Source: an uncultured Prevotellaceae bacterium (GTDB lineage: Bacteria; Bacteroidota; Bacteroidia; Bacteroidales; Muribaculaceae). From it: DNA of 64,000 bases. Below are positions 45,584-53,776 of the stretch, piece after piece. The notes beneath the pieces are model-generated. The model saw nothing but the letters and a program-made list of their open reading frames with translations, was not told the DNA's origin and ran no database searches. Location of the stretch: NCBI GenBank assembly GCA_905207705.1, contig CAJLMA010000001.1, forward strand, positions 248,001 to 312,000. The letters run 5' to 3'. The position numbers and the translations under genes are program-made. The first letter of the stretch is position 1. Every line of letters starts with the position of its first letter.

Positions 45584-46765
45584 ATGGATACACTACTAAA
45601 TTACGACATGTATGTCCCTACTCATGTTTTATTTGGGACAGGGACGCTCAATCAACTTGGCAAACAACCTATGCCGGGGAAGAAAGCATTGATTGTCATT
45701 TCAAATGGCAAATCAACCAGAGCCAACGGTTATCTTGACCGCACTGAAGAACAATTAAGACAAGCAGGCGTGGATACTGTCGTTTTCGACGGAGTTTCAC
45801 CCAACCCGACTGTTTCCAATGTTAATGCAGGAGCTAAAGCCGCTCGCGACAACCAATGTGACTTTCTTGTAGCCTTAGGCGGAGGAAGTGTCATGGACTG
45901 TACCAAGGCTATCGCTGTCATGGCGACAAATGAGGGTGAACTATGGGATTATGTACCTATCGGCTCAGGGAAAGGGCAACCGATCGCCGTCAAGCCATTG
46001 CCAATAATAGCCATCACGACGACAGCAGGAACCGGCTCCGAGACCGACAATTCGGGTGTCATCACAAAAGAAGACACATTCGAAAAAGCATTCATAGGAG
46101 CTCCATCCCTATTCCCCGTGTTATCTATCGTTGATCCCGAACTTATGGCCAGCGTACCGCCGACATTTACAGCCTACCAAGGCTTTGACGCTCTATTTCA
46201 CAGCACGGAAGGATATATTGCCCGTGGAGCAAACTTAATGAGCGACATGTATGCCTTGACCGCAATTGAGAATATTGCAAAATATTTACCTCGCGCATGT
46301 AAAGATGGCAAAGACATTGAAGCACGCACCCATGTGGCATTGGGCAACACGCTGTCAGGCGTGGTAATGTGTCTCACCCTCATCACCAGCGAACATGCCT
46401 TGGAACATGCCCTTTCAGCCTACCACCCTGCCCTGCCTCACGGCGCCGGATTGATTATGGTAAGCAAGGCTTATTATAAATATTTCATTGAAAACCACGC
46501 TTGCGACGACCGATTCATCCGCATGGCTCAAGCCATGGGAATGCAGGAAGCTACAAAACCTGAAGATTTCTTAACTGCCTTGACTCGTCTGCAAGAGGCC
46601 TGCGGTGTCGCCGACTTGAAAATGTCAGATTATGGCATAATTCCCGATGAATTTGAAACTCTGATGCGCAACACTCGCGAGGTGATGGGCGTGATGTTCA
46701 CCAGCGACCGTGTTCAGATGACCGACGAAGACATTGTAAATGTCTATAAGGAATCTTACAAATAG
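45584..46765 (+). CDS. Iron-containing alcohol dehydrogenase, YqhD/BDH-like
   Basis: A 393-residue group III alcohol dehydrogenase that would reduce aldehydes with NAD(P)H. Seen: start YDMYVPTHVLFGTGTLNQL, the GGGSVMDCTKAIA nucleotide loop, TTAGTGSETDNSGVI, and metal ligands in DPELM..GFDALFHSTEGY and SEHALEHALSAYHPALPHGAGL. The frame opens with a GTG at 45524, but the promoter -7 element ends at 45519, so the ATG at 45584 is the start. Single-gene unit with its own operator pair and a terminator. E. coli YqhD, controlled by an AraC-family protein, detoxifies short aldehydes. Confidence 0.93.
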   Translation: MDTLLNYDMYVPTHVLFGTGTLNQLGKQPMPGKKALIVISNGKSTRANGYLDRTEEQLRQAGVDTVVFDGVSPNPTVSNVNAGAKAARDNQCDFLVALGGGSVMDCTKAIAVMATNEGELWDYVPIGSGKGQPIAVKPLPIIAITTTAGTGSETDNSGVITKEDTFEKAFIGAPSLFPVLSIVDPELMASVPPTFTAYQGFDALFHSTEGYIARGANLMSDMYALTAIENIAKYLPRACKDGKDIEARTHVALGNTLSGVVMCLTLITSEHALEHALSAYHPALPHGAGLIMVSKAYYKYFIENHACDDRFIRMAQAMGMQEATKPEDFLTALTRLQEACGVADLKMSDYGIIPDEFETLMRNTREVMGVMFTSDRVQMTDEDIVNVYKESYK

Positions 46766-46780
46766 CCACATACATAAATG

Positions 46781-46825
46781 ACGAGACAGTGCTCAACAAG
46801 ACGACAAGCATTGTCTCGTATTTTT
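46781..46825 (+). terminator. Terminator after the alcohol dehydrogenase gene
   Basis: A 13-bp stem with one G-U pair (46781-46793 and 46807-46819) followed by ATTTTT at 46820-46825. Confidence 0.7.
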
Positions 46826-46854
46826 AATATGATTTTGTCAAGTTATTTCATATT

Positions 46855-46920
46855 CTGTAAATTTGGTTGCTTTGTCTGTAAAACAGATACAAACACTACT
46901 TCTCTCCTTACATATATTTG
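46855..46920 (+). promoter_or_regulatory. Operator pair C and promoter of the cyclophilin-like gene
   Basis: Half-sites CTGTAAATTTGGTTGCTTTG (46855-46874) and CTGTAAAACAGATACAAACA (46876-46895), 21-bp period, then TATATTTG at 46913-46920. The first half-site closely resembles that of pair D. Serves the genes at 46940 and 47412. Confidence 0.7.
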
Positions 46921-46939
46921 CAACATCAAGATCCATAAT

Positions 46940-47386
46940 ATGAACAAATTTGCCATTATTACTTTTTTGATGTTATTTGCCATTACGACAATGGCTCAAA
47001 CACAGCAAAATACGACTGACATGAACACCAACACTATCAAACTAACCATCGAGGGCAGAAAGACATTCACTGCCACATTGGTTGACAATTCATCAACTCA
47101 AGCATTATTGAAGTTGCTTGACAAAGAAGACATTACAGTGGAAATGGAAGATTACGCAAATATGGAAAAGGTAGGTTCGCTAGGCACACACCTTCCTCGA
47201 AACGACCGACAGACCACTACAGGACCTGGCGACCTGATTCTGTATCAAGGCCATTATTTTGTCATCTATTACGACACTAATTCTTGGAATTTCACCCGGT
47301 TGGGCAAGATAAACAACGCTTCACAAACCGACTTGAAGACAGCATTGGGCAAAGGCAATGTGACTGTAACAATATCTTTGAAATGA
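46940..47386 (+). CDS. Exported cyclophilin-like protein
   Basis: A 148-residue protein with a Sec signal peptide (MNKFAIITFLMLFAITTMAQ) and a cyclophilin-like fold of the TM1367/DUF4879-like small type: IKLTIEGRKTFTATLVDNSSTQALLKLL, then VEMEDYANMEKVGSLGTHLPRNDR and GDLILYQGHYFVIYYDTNSWNFTRLGKI. Such proteins often sit beside oxidoreductases; no isomerase activity is proven. The frame extends far upstream (46778) over the terminator and operator, so the ATG at 46940, 20 bp after the -7 element, is the start. Confidence 0.85.
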   Translation: MNKFAIITFLMLFAITTMAQTQQNTTDMNTNTIKLTIEGRKTFTATLVDNSSTQALLKLLDKEDITVEMEDYANMEKVGSLGTHLPRNDRQTTTGPGDLILYQGHYFVIYYDTNSWNFTRLGKINNASQTDLKTALGKGNVTVTISLK

Positions 47387-47411
47387 TAACACTTTAAATT
47401 CACCAACAAAT

Positions 47412-48233
47412 ATGAAAAAGATATTATTTTTACTATTAATTTTAGCACTAACTAATACACAAGTTATCATGGCACAAGAAAAAATAACACAGACTGCAGG
47501 ACACACGCAATTAGGAGAATTTGCTCCAAAATTCGCAGAACTTAATGATGATGTCCTTTTCGGTGAAGTATGGAATCGACCTGGACTAAGCCCTCATGAC
47601 CGCAGCATGATTACCATAGCGACATTAATTGGCAAAGGTATCATCGACTCTTCATTGACCCATCATTTGCAATTTGCAAAACAAAACGGCGTTACGCGTA
47701 CCGAAATATCCGAGATACTGACACACATCGCTTTCTATGCAGGTTGGCCAAACGCATGGGGCGCATTCCGCTTGGCTAAAGATGTGTGGGCCGAAGATGC
47801 AAAAGGAGACAATGGCAAGGCCGCTTTCCAACGTGAAATGATATTCCCGATCGGAGAACCGAATTCAGCTTACGCTCAATACTTCATTGGCAACAGCTAT
47901 CTCGCACGCATATCAAGTGAACAAATTCCATTCTCCAATGTCACTTTCGAACCTCGCTGCCGCAACAATTGGCACATTCATCATGCCTCAAAAGGCGGTG
48001 GACAGATGCTCATATGCGTGGCCGGTCGCGGATGGTATCAAGAGGAAGGGAAACCTGCCGTACAGATGTTGCCGGGCGATGTAATTCACATCCCTGCAAA
48101 TGTAAAACATTGGCATGGAGCTGCAGCCGACAGTTGGTTTGCACACCTCGCTTTTGAAATTCCAGGAGAAGACTCTTCAAACGAATGGCTGGAACCAGTG
48201 AGCGATGCCGAATACGACAATCTCGAAAAATAA
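47412..48233 (+). CDS. Exported carboxymuconolactone decarboxylase-cupin fusion
   Basis: A 273-residue two-domain protein. Seen: signal peptide (about 1-21), a carboxymuconolactone decarboxylase (CMD) domain (about 40-125, LSPHDRSMITIATLIGKG.. HHLQFAKQNGVTRTEI) without the CxxC of AhpD peroxidases, and a cupin domain (about 150-265) with metal-ligand pattern NWHIHHAS..GRGWYQEEGKP..MLPGDVIHIP..KHWHGA. Often found with AKRs and flavodoxins. Follows the cyclophilin-like gene by 25 bp; a strong terminator follows. Confidence 0.88.
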   Translation: MKKILFLLLILALTNTQVIMAQEKITQTAGHTQLGEFAPKFAELNDDVLFGEVWNRPGLSPHDRSMITIATLIGKGIIDSSLTHHLQFAKQNGVTRTEISEILTHIAFYAGWPNAWGAFRLAKDVWAEDAKGDNGKAAFQREMIFPIGEPNSAYAQYFIGNSYLARISSEQIPFSNVTFEPRCRNNWHIHHASKGGGQMLICVAGRGWYQEEGKPAVQMLPGDVIHIPANVKHWHGAAADSWFAHLAFEIPGEDSSNEWLEPVSDAEYDNLEK

Positions 48234-48280
48234 TATATTGTCAAATCTTGCATAGCGAAATCAATTTATAAACTTTGACC

Positions 48281-48320
48281 AAAAAGGTCATGCCAGTTTC
48301 CCTTGGCATGACCTTTTTTT
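48281..48320 (+). terminator. Terminator after the CMD-cupin gene
   Basis: A 15-bp perfect stem (48281-48295 and 48304-48318) with an 8-base loop and T run to 48320. It lies only 18 bp before operator pair D, insulating that promoter. Confidence 0.85.
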
Positions 48321-48337
48321 TATTTATCGCCCACATT

Positions 48338-48403
48338 CTGTAAATTAGTTTGTTTTGTCAGTAAAACGTTTACAAACGTTATACATCAATCATCCTACCT
48401 TTG
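48338..48403 (+). promoter_or_regulatory. Operator pair D and promoter of the last island operon
   Basis: Half-sites CTGTAAATTAGTTTGTTTTG (48338-48357) and CAGTAAAACGTTTACAAACG (48359-48378), 21-bp period, then TACCTTTG at 48396-48403, an exact -7 match. Serves the six-gene run from 48428 to 53756. Confidence 0.7.
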
Positions 48404-48427
48404 TAAAAAGAATAAAAAGACATTGAT

Positions 48428-49441
48428 ATGAAGAAACAAATAATACTATGTCTGTTGAATATTGCCCTGTTAGCAATGCCTGTCATGGCACAACGGGCTG
48501 TGGACGTTCATACCCACATAATCCTTCCCGAATATATAGAAATGCTGAAGGATAACCATGCCGAACTGGAAGAAACATTTCCACTTCCCGAATGGAACGT
48601 CGAAAATCACATTGCATTCATGGATAAGGCTGGAATTGAATACGCCGTGCTGACTCTGCCTGCTCCTCAACCTTATTATGGGAATGCAGTCGAAAGTGCT
48701 TCAGTAATCCGAAAGATTAATGAAATTTCGGCTAAAATAAAAAAACAATATCCTGGCCGTTTCAAATTTTGCGCGGCACTCCCGTTGCCCGACGTAAACG
48801 CAGCAATCGATGAAGCAATTTATGCGCTCGACTCTCTTGGTGCCGACGGAGTGAAACTTGCGACAAACAGCCGCGGCCAATATCTAGGAGACGAAGAACT
48901 CGACACTCTCATGTCGGTGCTAAACGAACGCCATGCGGTAATAATCGTACATCCGCACCGACCTACGCCTTATGCCGAAGAGATTATCGCGACGACCCCT
49001 CTCGCAATGAATGAATACCCGGCTGAAACGACTCGCGCCATAACAAACATGCTTGCTCGCAACGTATTGGTACGTTACCCAAATCTCAAAGTAGTAGTTC
49101 CGCACTGCGGTTCTTTCCTGCCACTGGCAATTCCTCGCATGAAATCGATTTTGCCTGCCATGGTAAAACAAGGTTACATGCAACCTGTCGACTGGGAAGG
49201 GAACATGTCACGACTATATTATGACCTTGCCGGGAATCCGACTCCTGAAGTAATCAGCGTATTGCTCAGCATAACCTCTCCCGAACATATCCTCTACGGC
49301 TCGGATTATCCTTATCTTCCCGACAAGGTATTGACAGCCAATTTAAAACGATTGAAAGCCACATTGCAATCGCCCGACTACGACTTTAGCCAATACTTGG
49401 ACTTGTTTTTACGCGAAAACGCAATTAACCTGTTTAAGTAG
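48428..49441 (+). CDS. Exported amidohydrolase-2 (ACMSD-like) family protein
   Basis: A 337-residue metal-dependent hydrolase or decarboxylase. Seen: signal peptide (about 1-21, ending VMAQ), HxH at residues 28 and 30 (VDVHTHIILPEY), a later VHPHRPTPYAEE, VVPHCGSFLP and catalytic-Asp motif LYGSDYPYLPD. This matches the ACMSD/isoorotate-type amidohydrolase-2 family, here predicted to act in the periplasm. First gene of operon D. Confidence 0.87.
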   Translation: MKKQIILCLLNIALLAMPVMAQRAVDVHTHIILPEYIEMLKDNHAELEETFPLPEWNVENHIAFMDKAGIEYAVLTLPAPQPYYGNAVESASVIRKINEISAKIKKQYPGRFKFCAALPLPDVNAAIDEAIYALDSLGADGVKLATNSRGQYLGDEELDTLMSVLNERHAVIIVHPHRPTPYAEEIIATTPLAMNEYPAETTRAITNMLARNVLVRYPNLKVVVPHCGSFLPLAIPRMKSILPAMVKQGYMQPVDWEGNMSRLYYDLAGNPTPEVISVLLSITSPEHILYGSDYPYLPDKVLTANLKRLKATLQSPDYDFSQYLDLFLRENAINLFK

Positions 49442-49510
49442 TTATCACTTGACAGTGAATTTAAAAATAACACCATACTATATTTTGCAAACACTTAAAA
49501 AATTTTTGAC

Positions 49511-50083
49511 ATGAAAAAGAATATCGGACCTGTTTTGGCTCTCTATCCTACTCCGGTAGCCGTAGTAGGAACAGAAGTGAACAACAAAATCAACTGGCTG
49601 CTTGTAGCCCATGTGGGAATCTTGGGACACGACCGCATAATGCTGAGTATGCACAAGGCTCATTATACCAATCAAGGCGTTAAGGCTTCAGGCAAAGTTT
49701 CTGTGAACATCGTTGATGAGAATATGCTCGAGCGCGCCGACTATGTAGGTTGCGTAAGTGGTGCAAAATGCGATAAGTCTAATGTGTTTGAGTATTCTAT
49801 TGGTGAAGGAGGAATGCCCATAATCAACGACAGTCCGCTGGTTATGGAATGTGAAGTACTGGATAATTATGAAACAGAAACATTCGACAACTTCATCTGC
49901 AAAATAACGAATACCTATGTAGAAGAAGACAAACTAAACGAAAAAGGGAAACCCGATTACGACAAGCTCAAGCCCGTATTGTTTGAAATGCCCAACTACA
50001 CCTATCTACGCACGGGAGAAACAATCGGCAAATGCGTCATGATAGGGAAAAATTACACGCAAAAAATTAATACTCAATACTAA
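49511..50083 (+). CDS. Flavin reductase family protein
   Basis: A 190-residue FMN-binding split-barrel protein. Seen: LALYPTPVAVVGTEVNNKINWLLVAHVGI and KVSVNIVDENMLERADYVGCVSGAKCDKS, as in flavoredoxin-like flavin reductases. No signal peptide, so cytoplasmic. Starts 69 bp after the amidohydrolase; followed after 16 bp by the exported flavodoxin gene. Likely supplies reduced flavin or passes electrons in the operon's redox chemistry. Confidence 0.88.
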   Translation: MKKNIGPVLALYPTPVAVVGTEVNNKINWLLVAHVGILGHDRIMLSMHKAHYTNQGVKASGKVSVNIVDENMLERADYVGCVSGAKCDKSNVFEYSIGEGGMPIINDSPLVMECEVLDNYETETFDNFICKITNTYVEEDKLNEKGKPDYDKLKPVLFEMPNYTYLRTGETIGKCVMIGKNYTQKINTQY

Positions 50084-50099
50084 AAAGGTTTAAAAAGAC

Positions 50100-50906
50100 A
50101 TGAAAAGATTCACTATTCTCGCGACAGTCATTCTTGGACTATTGAATATCACCAATGCTAAAACATTAATAGCATATTACAGCTTTACAAACAACATACA
50201 CACTATTGCAACTGATTTGCATACGCAGCTGAGCGATGCCGATGTAATAAGAATCGAGCCTGCCGAAGAAGGTTTAGACTATGCTGCAAACAATTACGCG
50301 CTCGGTAGCGTATTGATTTCAAATATCAGGGAAAATCCCAATGATGCCACATCCTACCCCGAGATAAAACCAGTAACCGTTGACTTCAGCCTTTATAACG
50401 AAATAATCGTGGCAGTCCCTCTATGGTGGAGCAACATGGCCGCACCGATGCAGACATTTCTGTTCCACAACGGTTCTCAAATGGCAGGGAAACGCATTGG
50501 GCTTATCGTGTCAAGCGCAAGCAGTGGCATAAGTGGCGTTGAAGCCGATGCGCGACGACTTATTCCTGAAGGCAATTTCGTAAGTCCAAGCCTTTGGATC
50601 CGTTCTTCTCAAACGTCAAATTGTCACGAAATGACAGCCGAATGGCTTGAAGAGACTGGCCTTGGGAACGAAGGTTCAGGCATAACCGAAGTAAATGATA
50701 TGAATGAAGCCGTCATAACTTGCGATGGCAATCTGTTAAACGTAAACTGCTCTTTCGACCGTCTATGCCTTTACGACATGTATGGCATCTTGCGCATTGA
50801 AACGTCCGAACAGACCGTCAATGTCGATAATTTGCCTTCGGGTATATACCTTGTTCACCTTCAGCAAGGAAACTCGGCGACCGCATGTCGCATAATGATA
50901 AAATAA
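50100..50906 (+). CDS. Exported flavodoxin with T9SS sorting domain
   Basis: A 268-residue protein. Seen: signal peptide (1-20), a flavodoxin domain (about 21-180) with KTLIAYYSFTNNIHTIA as the FMN phosphate loop and IIVAVPLWWSNMAAPMQTFL, then a C-terminal domain (about 195-268) with LYDMYGILRIE, VDNLPSGIYLVHL and a basic-ended RIMIK tail, the pattern of a T9SS type A sorting domain. This predicts secretion through SprA or surface anchoring, which is unusual because flavodoxins are normally cytoplasmic. The sorting-domain call rests on pattern only. Confidence 0.85.
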   Translation: MKRFTILATVILGLLNITNAKTLIAYYSFTNNIHTIATDLHTQLSDADVIRIEPAEEGLDYAANNYALGSVLISNIRENPNDATSYPEIKPVTVDFSLYNEIIVAVPLWWSNMAAPMQTFLFHNGSQMAGKRIGLIVSSASSGISGVEADARRLIPEGNFVSPSLWIRSSQTSNCHEMTAEWLEETGLGNEGSGITEVNDMNEAVITCDGNLLNVNCSFDRLCLYDMYGILRIETSEQTVNVDNLPSGIYLVHLQQGNSATACRIMIK

Positions 50907-50921
50907 CCTAAATCGAAAAAT

Positions 50922-51929
50922 ATGAAAACAAGATTTCTTGGAAAAGACCAATTGGAAGTATCAGCAGTAGGACTGGGATGCATGGGGTTCACACAAAGTT
51001 ATCCACCATACCCCGATCGCAAAGACGCAATCGACACTATACGCAAAGCTGTTGATTTGGGTGTAACATTTTTCGACACGGCCGAAGTGTACAGCTACTA
51101 TAAAAATGAAGACCTCGTGGGCGAAGCATTGGCTCCTATGCGCGACAAGGTCGTCATAGCCACCAAATTCGGATATGACCTGTCAGAAACGCCCGATTTG
51201 ACCACGTCGGCACGGCCTGTAACGTTATCCAGTCGTCCCGAAACGATTCGCAAAGCTATCGAAGGCTCATTGCGCCGCCTGCGCACCGACCACATCGACC
51301 TTTACTACCAACACCGCGTCGATCCCAATGTCCCAATTGAGATAGTGGCCGAAACCGTGGCCGAACTCATAAAGGAGGGTAAGGTGCTGCATTGGGGATT
51401 GTCAGAGGCTGCACCGTCCACAGTACGCCGGGCTCACGCCGTTTGCCCATTGACTGCGGTGCAAAGCGAATACTCTATGTGGTATCGCAAGCCTGAAGAC
51501 GAATTGCTCCCGACTTTGGAAGAACTTGGCATCGGATTCGTGCCATTCAGCCCGCTTGGCAAAGCTGCATTGACCGGACGCCTTAATAAGGACACTAAAT
51601 TTGACACTACCGATTTCCGCTCTACGATTCCACGATTCCAAGGCGACAACTTCAAACATAACATGGAACTGGTAGCATATGTGGAAAAGATTGCCGTTCA
51701 AAAAAACACTTCGCCGGCACGCATCGCCATCGGATGGTTATTGGCACAAAAACCTTGGATTGTCCCAATACCGGGAACAAAACGTGTCGAACGCATCGAG
51801 GAAAACATCGGTGGAGCTGACATTGATTTCACTACCGATGAACTTGCCGACATACGCCGTCATCTTGACAACATAGAGATTTTGGGCGGACGCTACCCCA
51901 AAGATCAAGAAAAAATGACAGGACTATAA
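50922..51929 (+). CDS. Aldo/keto reductase, YajO/AKR13-like
   Basis: A 335-residue cytoplasmic AKR. Seen: FLGKDQLEVSAVGLGCMGFTQSY, catalytic Asp and Tyr in FFDTAEVYSYY, Lys in IATKFGYD, His in YYQHRVDPN, and the C-terminal NADPH loop IPIPGTKRVERIEENIG. Third AKR of the island. Starts 15 bp after the flavodoxin gene, 12 bp before the next one. Confidence 0.93.
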   Translation: MKTRFLGKDQLEVSAVGLGCMGFTQSYPPYPDRKDAIDTIRKAVDLGVTFFDTAEVYSYYKNEDLVGEALAPMRDKVVIATKFGYDLSETPDLTTSARPVTLSSRPETIRKAIEGSLRRLRTDHIDLYYQHRVDPNVPIEIVAETVAELIKEGKVLHWGLSEAAPSTVRRAHAVCPLTAVQSEYSMWYRKPEDELLPTLEELGIGFVPFSPLGKAALTGRLNKDTKFDTTDFRSTIPRFQGDNFKHNMELVAYVEKIAVQKNTSPARIAIGWLLAQKPWIVPIPGTKRVERIEENIGGADIDFTTDELADIRRHLDNIEILGGRYPKDQEKMTGL

Positions 51930-51941
51930 AGTTGTAGGGCT

Positions 51942-52592
51942 GTGGAACGACGCGACTTCTTAAAAAAATCTATACTGGCAACATTAGGCACCGCCGTGGG
52001 CACAGGGATGGTATGGGCATTTGAACATTTGAGTGAAAACGATTTTAACGTAAATAAAATGAAAATAGTTGTATTGACGGGAAGCCCCCGTAAGAATGGG
52101 AATTCTACTTACCTTGCAGAACAATTCATTAAAGGAGCAGAAGAACAAGGGCACGATGTGTTTCGCTTCGACTGCGCATTCAAGCAAGTTGAACCATGCC
52201 GGGCATGTAATCACTGTGGCATGAATGGTCCATGCATCTATAATGACGACTTTCAAGAACTTCGCCACCATCTCATCGAAGCCGACATGGTAGTATTTGC
52301 AACACCAATGTACTACTTCGGCATCTCGGCACAAATGAAACGTGTCATAGACCGTTTTTACTCCATCAACGGGCAAATTAAAGGAGCACCTAAGAAAGCT
52401 GCATTATTGATGGCCTATGCCGACACTTTTGCAAAAGAAGCCGAGCCTATGCTTGTGCATTATCGCACACTAATAGATTACCTTAGCTGGACAAACGTCG
52501 GTGAAGTGGTAGCAGCCGGCGTATGGACTCCCGACTCAGTGCAAAATACCGAATATCCCGAACAAGCATACCAATTAGGAAAGAATTTATAA
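51942..52592 (+). CDS. NADPH-dependent FMN reductase / flavodoxin-fold protein
   Basis: A 216-residue flavoprotein. From the GTG at 51942 it has a Tat-like start (ERRDFLKKSILATLGTAVG), then the flavin-binding VVLTGSPRKNGNSTYLAE, a four-Cys cluster at residues 86, 89, 92 and 98 (CRACNHC..C), and ATPMYYFGISAQMKRVIDR. Iron-sulfur flavoproteins share this Cys pattern. An internal ATG at 52059 (residue 40) would give a cytoplasmic form without the signal; the GTG is kept because it is 12 bp after the previous stop and the extra sequence is a good twin-arginine signal. Confidence 0.85.
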   Translation: MERRDFLKKSILATLGTAVGTGMVWAFEHLSENDFNVNKMKIVVLTGSPRKNGNSTYLAEQFIKGAEEQGHDVFRFDCAFKQVEPCRACNHCGMNGPCIYNDDFQELRHHLIEADMVVFATPMYYFGISAQMKRVIDRFYSINGQIKGAPKKAALLMAYADTFAKEAEPMLVHYRTLIDYLSWTNVGEVVAAGVWTPDSVQNTEYPEQAYQLGKNL

Positions 52593-52616
52593 CCTTTTTT
52601 TATTTGACAGACCCTT

Positions 52617-53756
52617 ATGAAAAATTTCATAATCATCTTTATCTGTACAGCAATGACATGCTTGACAGCATCAGCCCAACAATCAGACAGAATCGATGTG
52701 TGCAAGCAAAATTACCATACACTCTTCGGCGGCGAGGCCTTGGCAGGACAGGGAACCGACCCCGAAATGATGGACATCCTTCAAAAATTCATTTTCGGAG
52801 AAGTTTTCCAAACGGGAGAATTGAGCATGAAACAACGTGAAATGATAACTTGCGTCACGCTCGCCACAATGCAAACGTTGCCTCAACTACAATCGCATGC
52901 CAATGCAGCCTTGAATGTAGGTGTGACTCCGACGGAGCTGCGCGAAGCAATTTATCTTACAGCTCCATTCATAGGTTTTCCCAAAACGCTCAACGCGCTG
53001 ACGGTAATAAACGATGTGTTCAAGAACCGTGGAATATCACTGCCGTTGGAAACGCAAGGGACAGTAACCGAAGAGAACCGACATGAAAAAGGCCAAACCA
53101 TCCAACAACAATTGTACGGTGGCGGCATATCAACTGTAATGGAAGGATTGCCGGGAAACATGGACGAGGATGTTGCCCGTTTCCTCACCGATTACTTCTT
53201 CGGAGAAATAAACACTCGAGGAGGACTTGACATGCCTACTCGCGAGATGCTGGGATATTGCGTCCTGACTACGCTTGAAGCCGAAAGCCAGCTCCGCTCG
53301 CATTACCACGGGAGTTTGAAAGCCGGCAATACTCCAGAAACGATGACGGCTGCCGTAATACAGACACTTCCTTATATAGGATTCCCGGCAGCAATAAAAG
53401 CCTTGAGAATCATCAAACAAGAAAGCATGACGTTGATCCCGCCCGAAGACAACTTGGTAAGACTGTCAAAAATCGTAGTAGACCCTGCTCAGCTCGAAGC
53501 CTACAATGCTTTTCTGAAAGAAGAAATCGAAGCATCGATGAAGCTCGAACCAGGAGTTCTCACCCTCTACGCCACTGCCGAAAAAGATGCTCCGCACAGA
53601 ATCACAATACTTGAAATATATGCCAACCGCGCAGCTTATGAAAGTCATTTGAAAACTCCGCACTTTCAAAAGTACAAACAAGGAACTCTTTCAATGGTAA
53701 AAGAACTTGAATTGGTCGACACCAATCCGCTCATACCGGGATTGAAAATCAAGTGA
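52617..53756 (+). CDS. Exported double CMD protein with ABM domain
   Basis: A 379-residue three-domain protein. Seen: signal peptide (1-20), two carboxymuconolactone decarboxylase repeats (about 45-135, LSMKQREMITCVTLATM; about 185-270, LDMPTREMLGYCVLTTLEA), and a C-terminal antibiotic-biosynthesis-monooxygenase (ABM) ferredoxin-like domain (about 285-370). The two CMD halves are clearly duplicated (each ends IGFPxxxxAL). Last gene of operon D. The role may be in quinone or lactone chemistry in the periplasm; that is inference. Confidence 0.88.
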   Translation: MKNFIIIFICTAMTCLTASAQQSDRIDVCKQNYHTLFGGEALAGQGTDPEMMDILQKFIFGEVFQTGELSMKQREMITCVTLATMQTLPQLQSHANAALNVGVTPTELREAIYLTAPFIGFPKTLNALTVINDVFKNRGISLPLETQGTVTEENRHEKGQTIQQQLYGGGISTVMEGLPGNMDEDVARFLTDYFFGEINTRGGLDMPTREMLGYCVLTTLEAESQLRSHYHGSLKAGNTPETMTAAVIQTLPYIGFPAAIKALRIIKQESMTLIPPEDNLVRLSKIVVDPAQLEAYNAFLKEEIEASMKLEPGVLTLYATAEKDAPHRITILEIYANRAAYESHLKTPHFQKYKQGTLSMVKELELVDTNPLIPGLKIK

Positions 53757-53776
53757 CTTTCTAATTCGATTTACGG

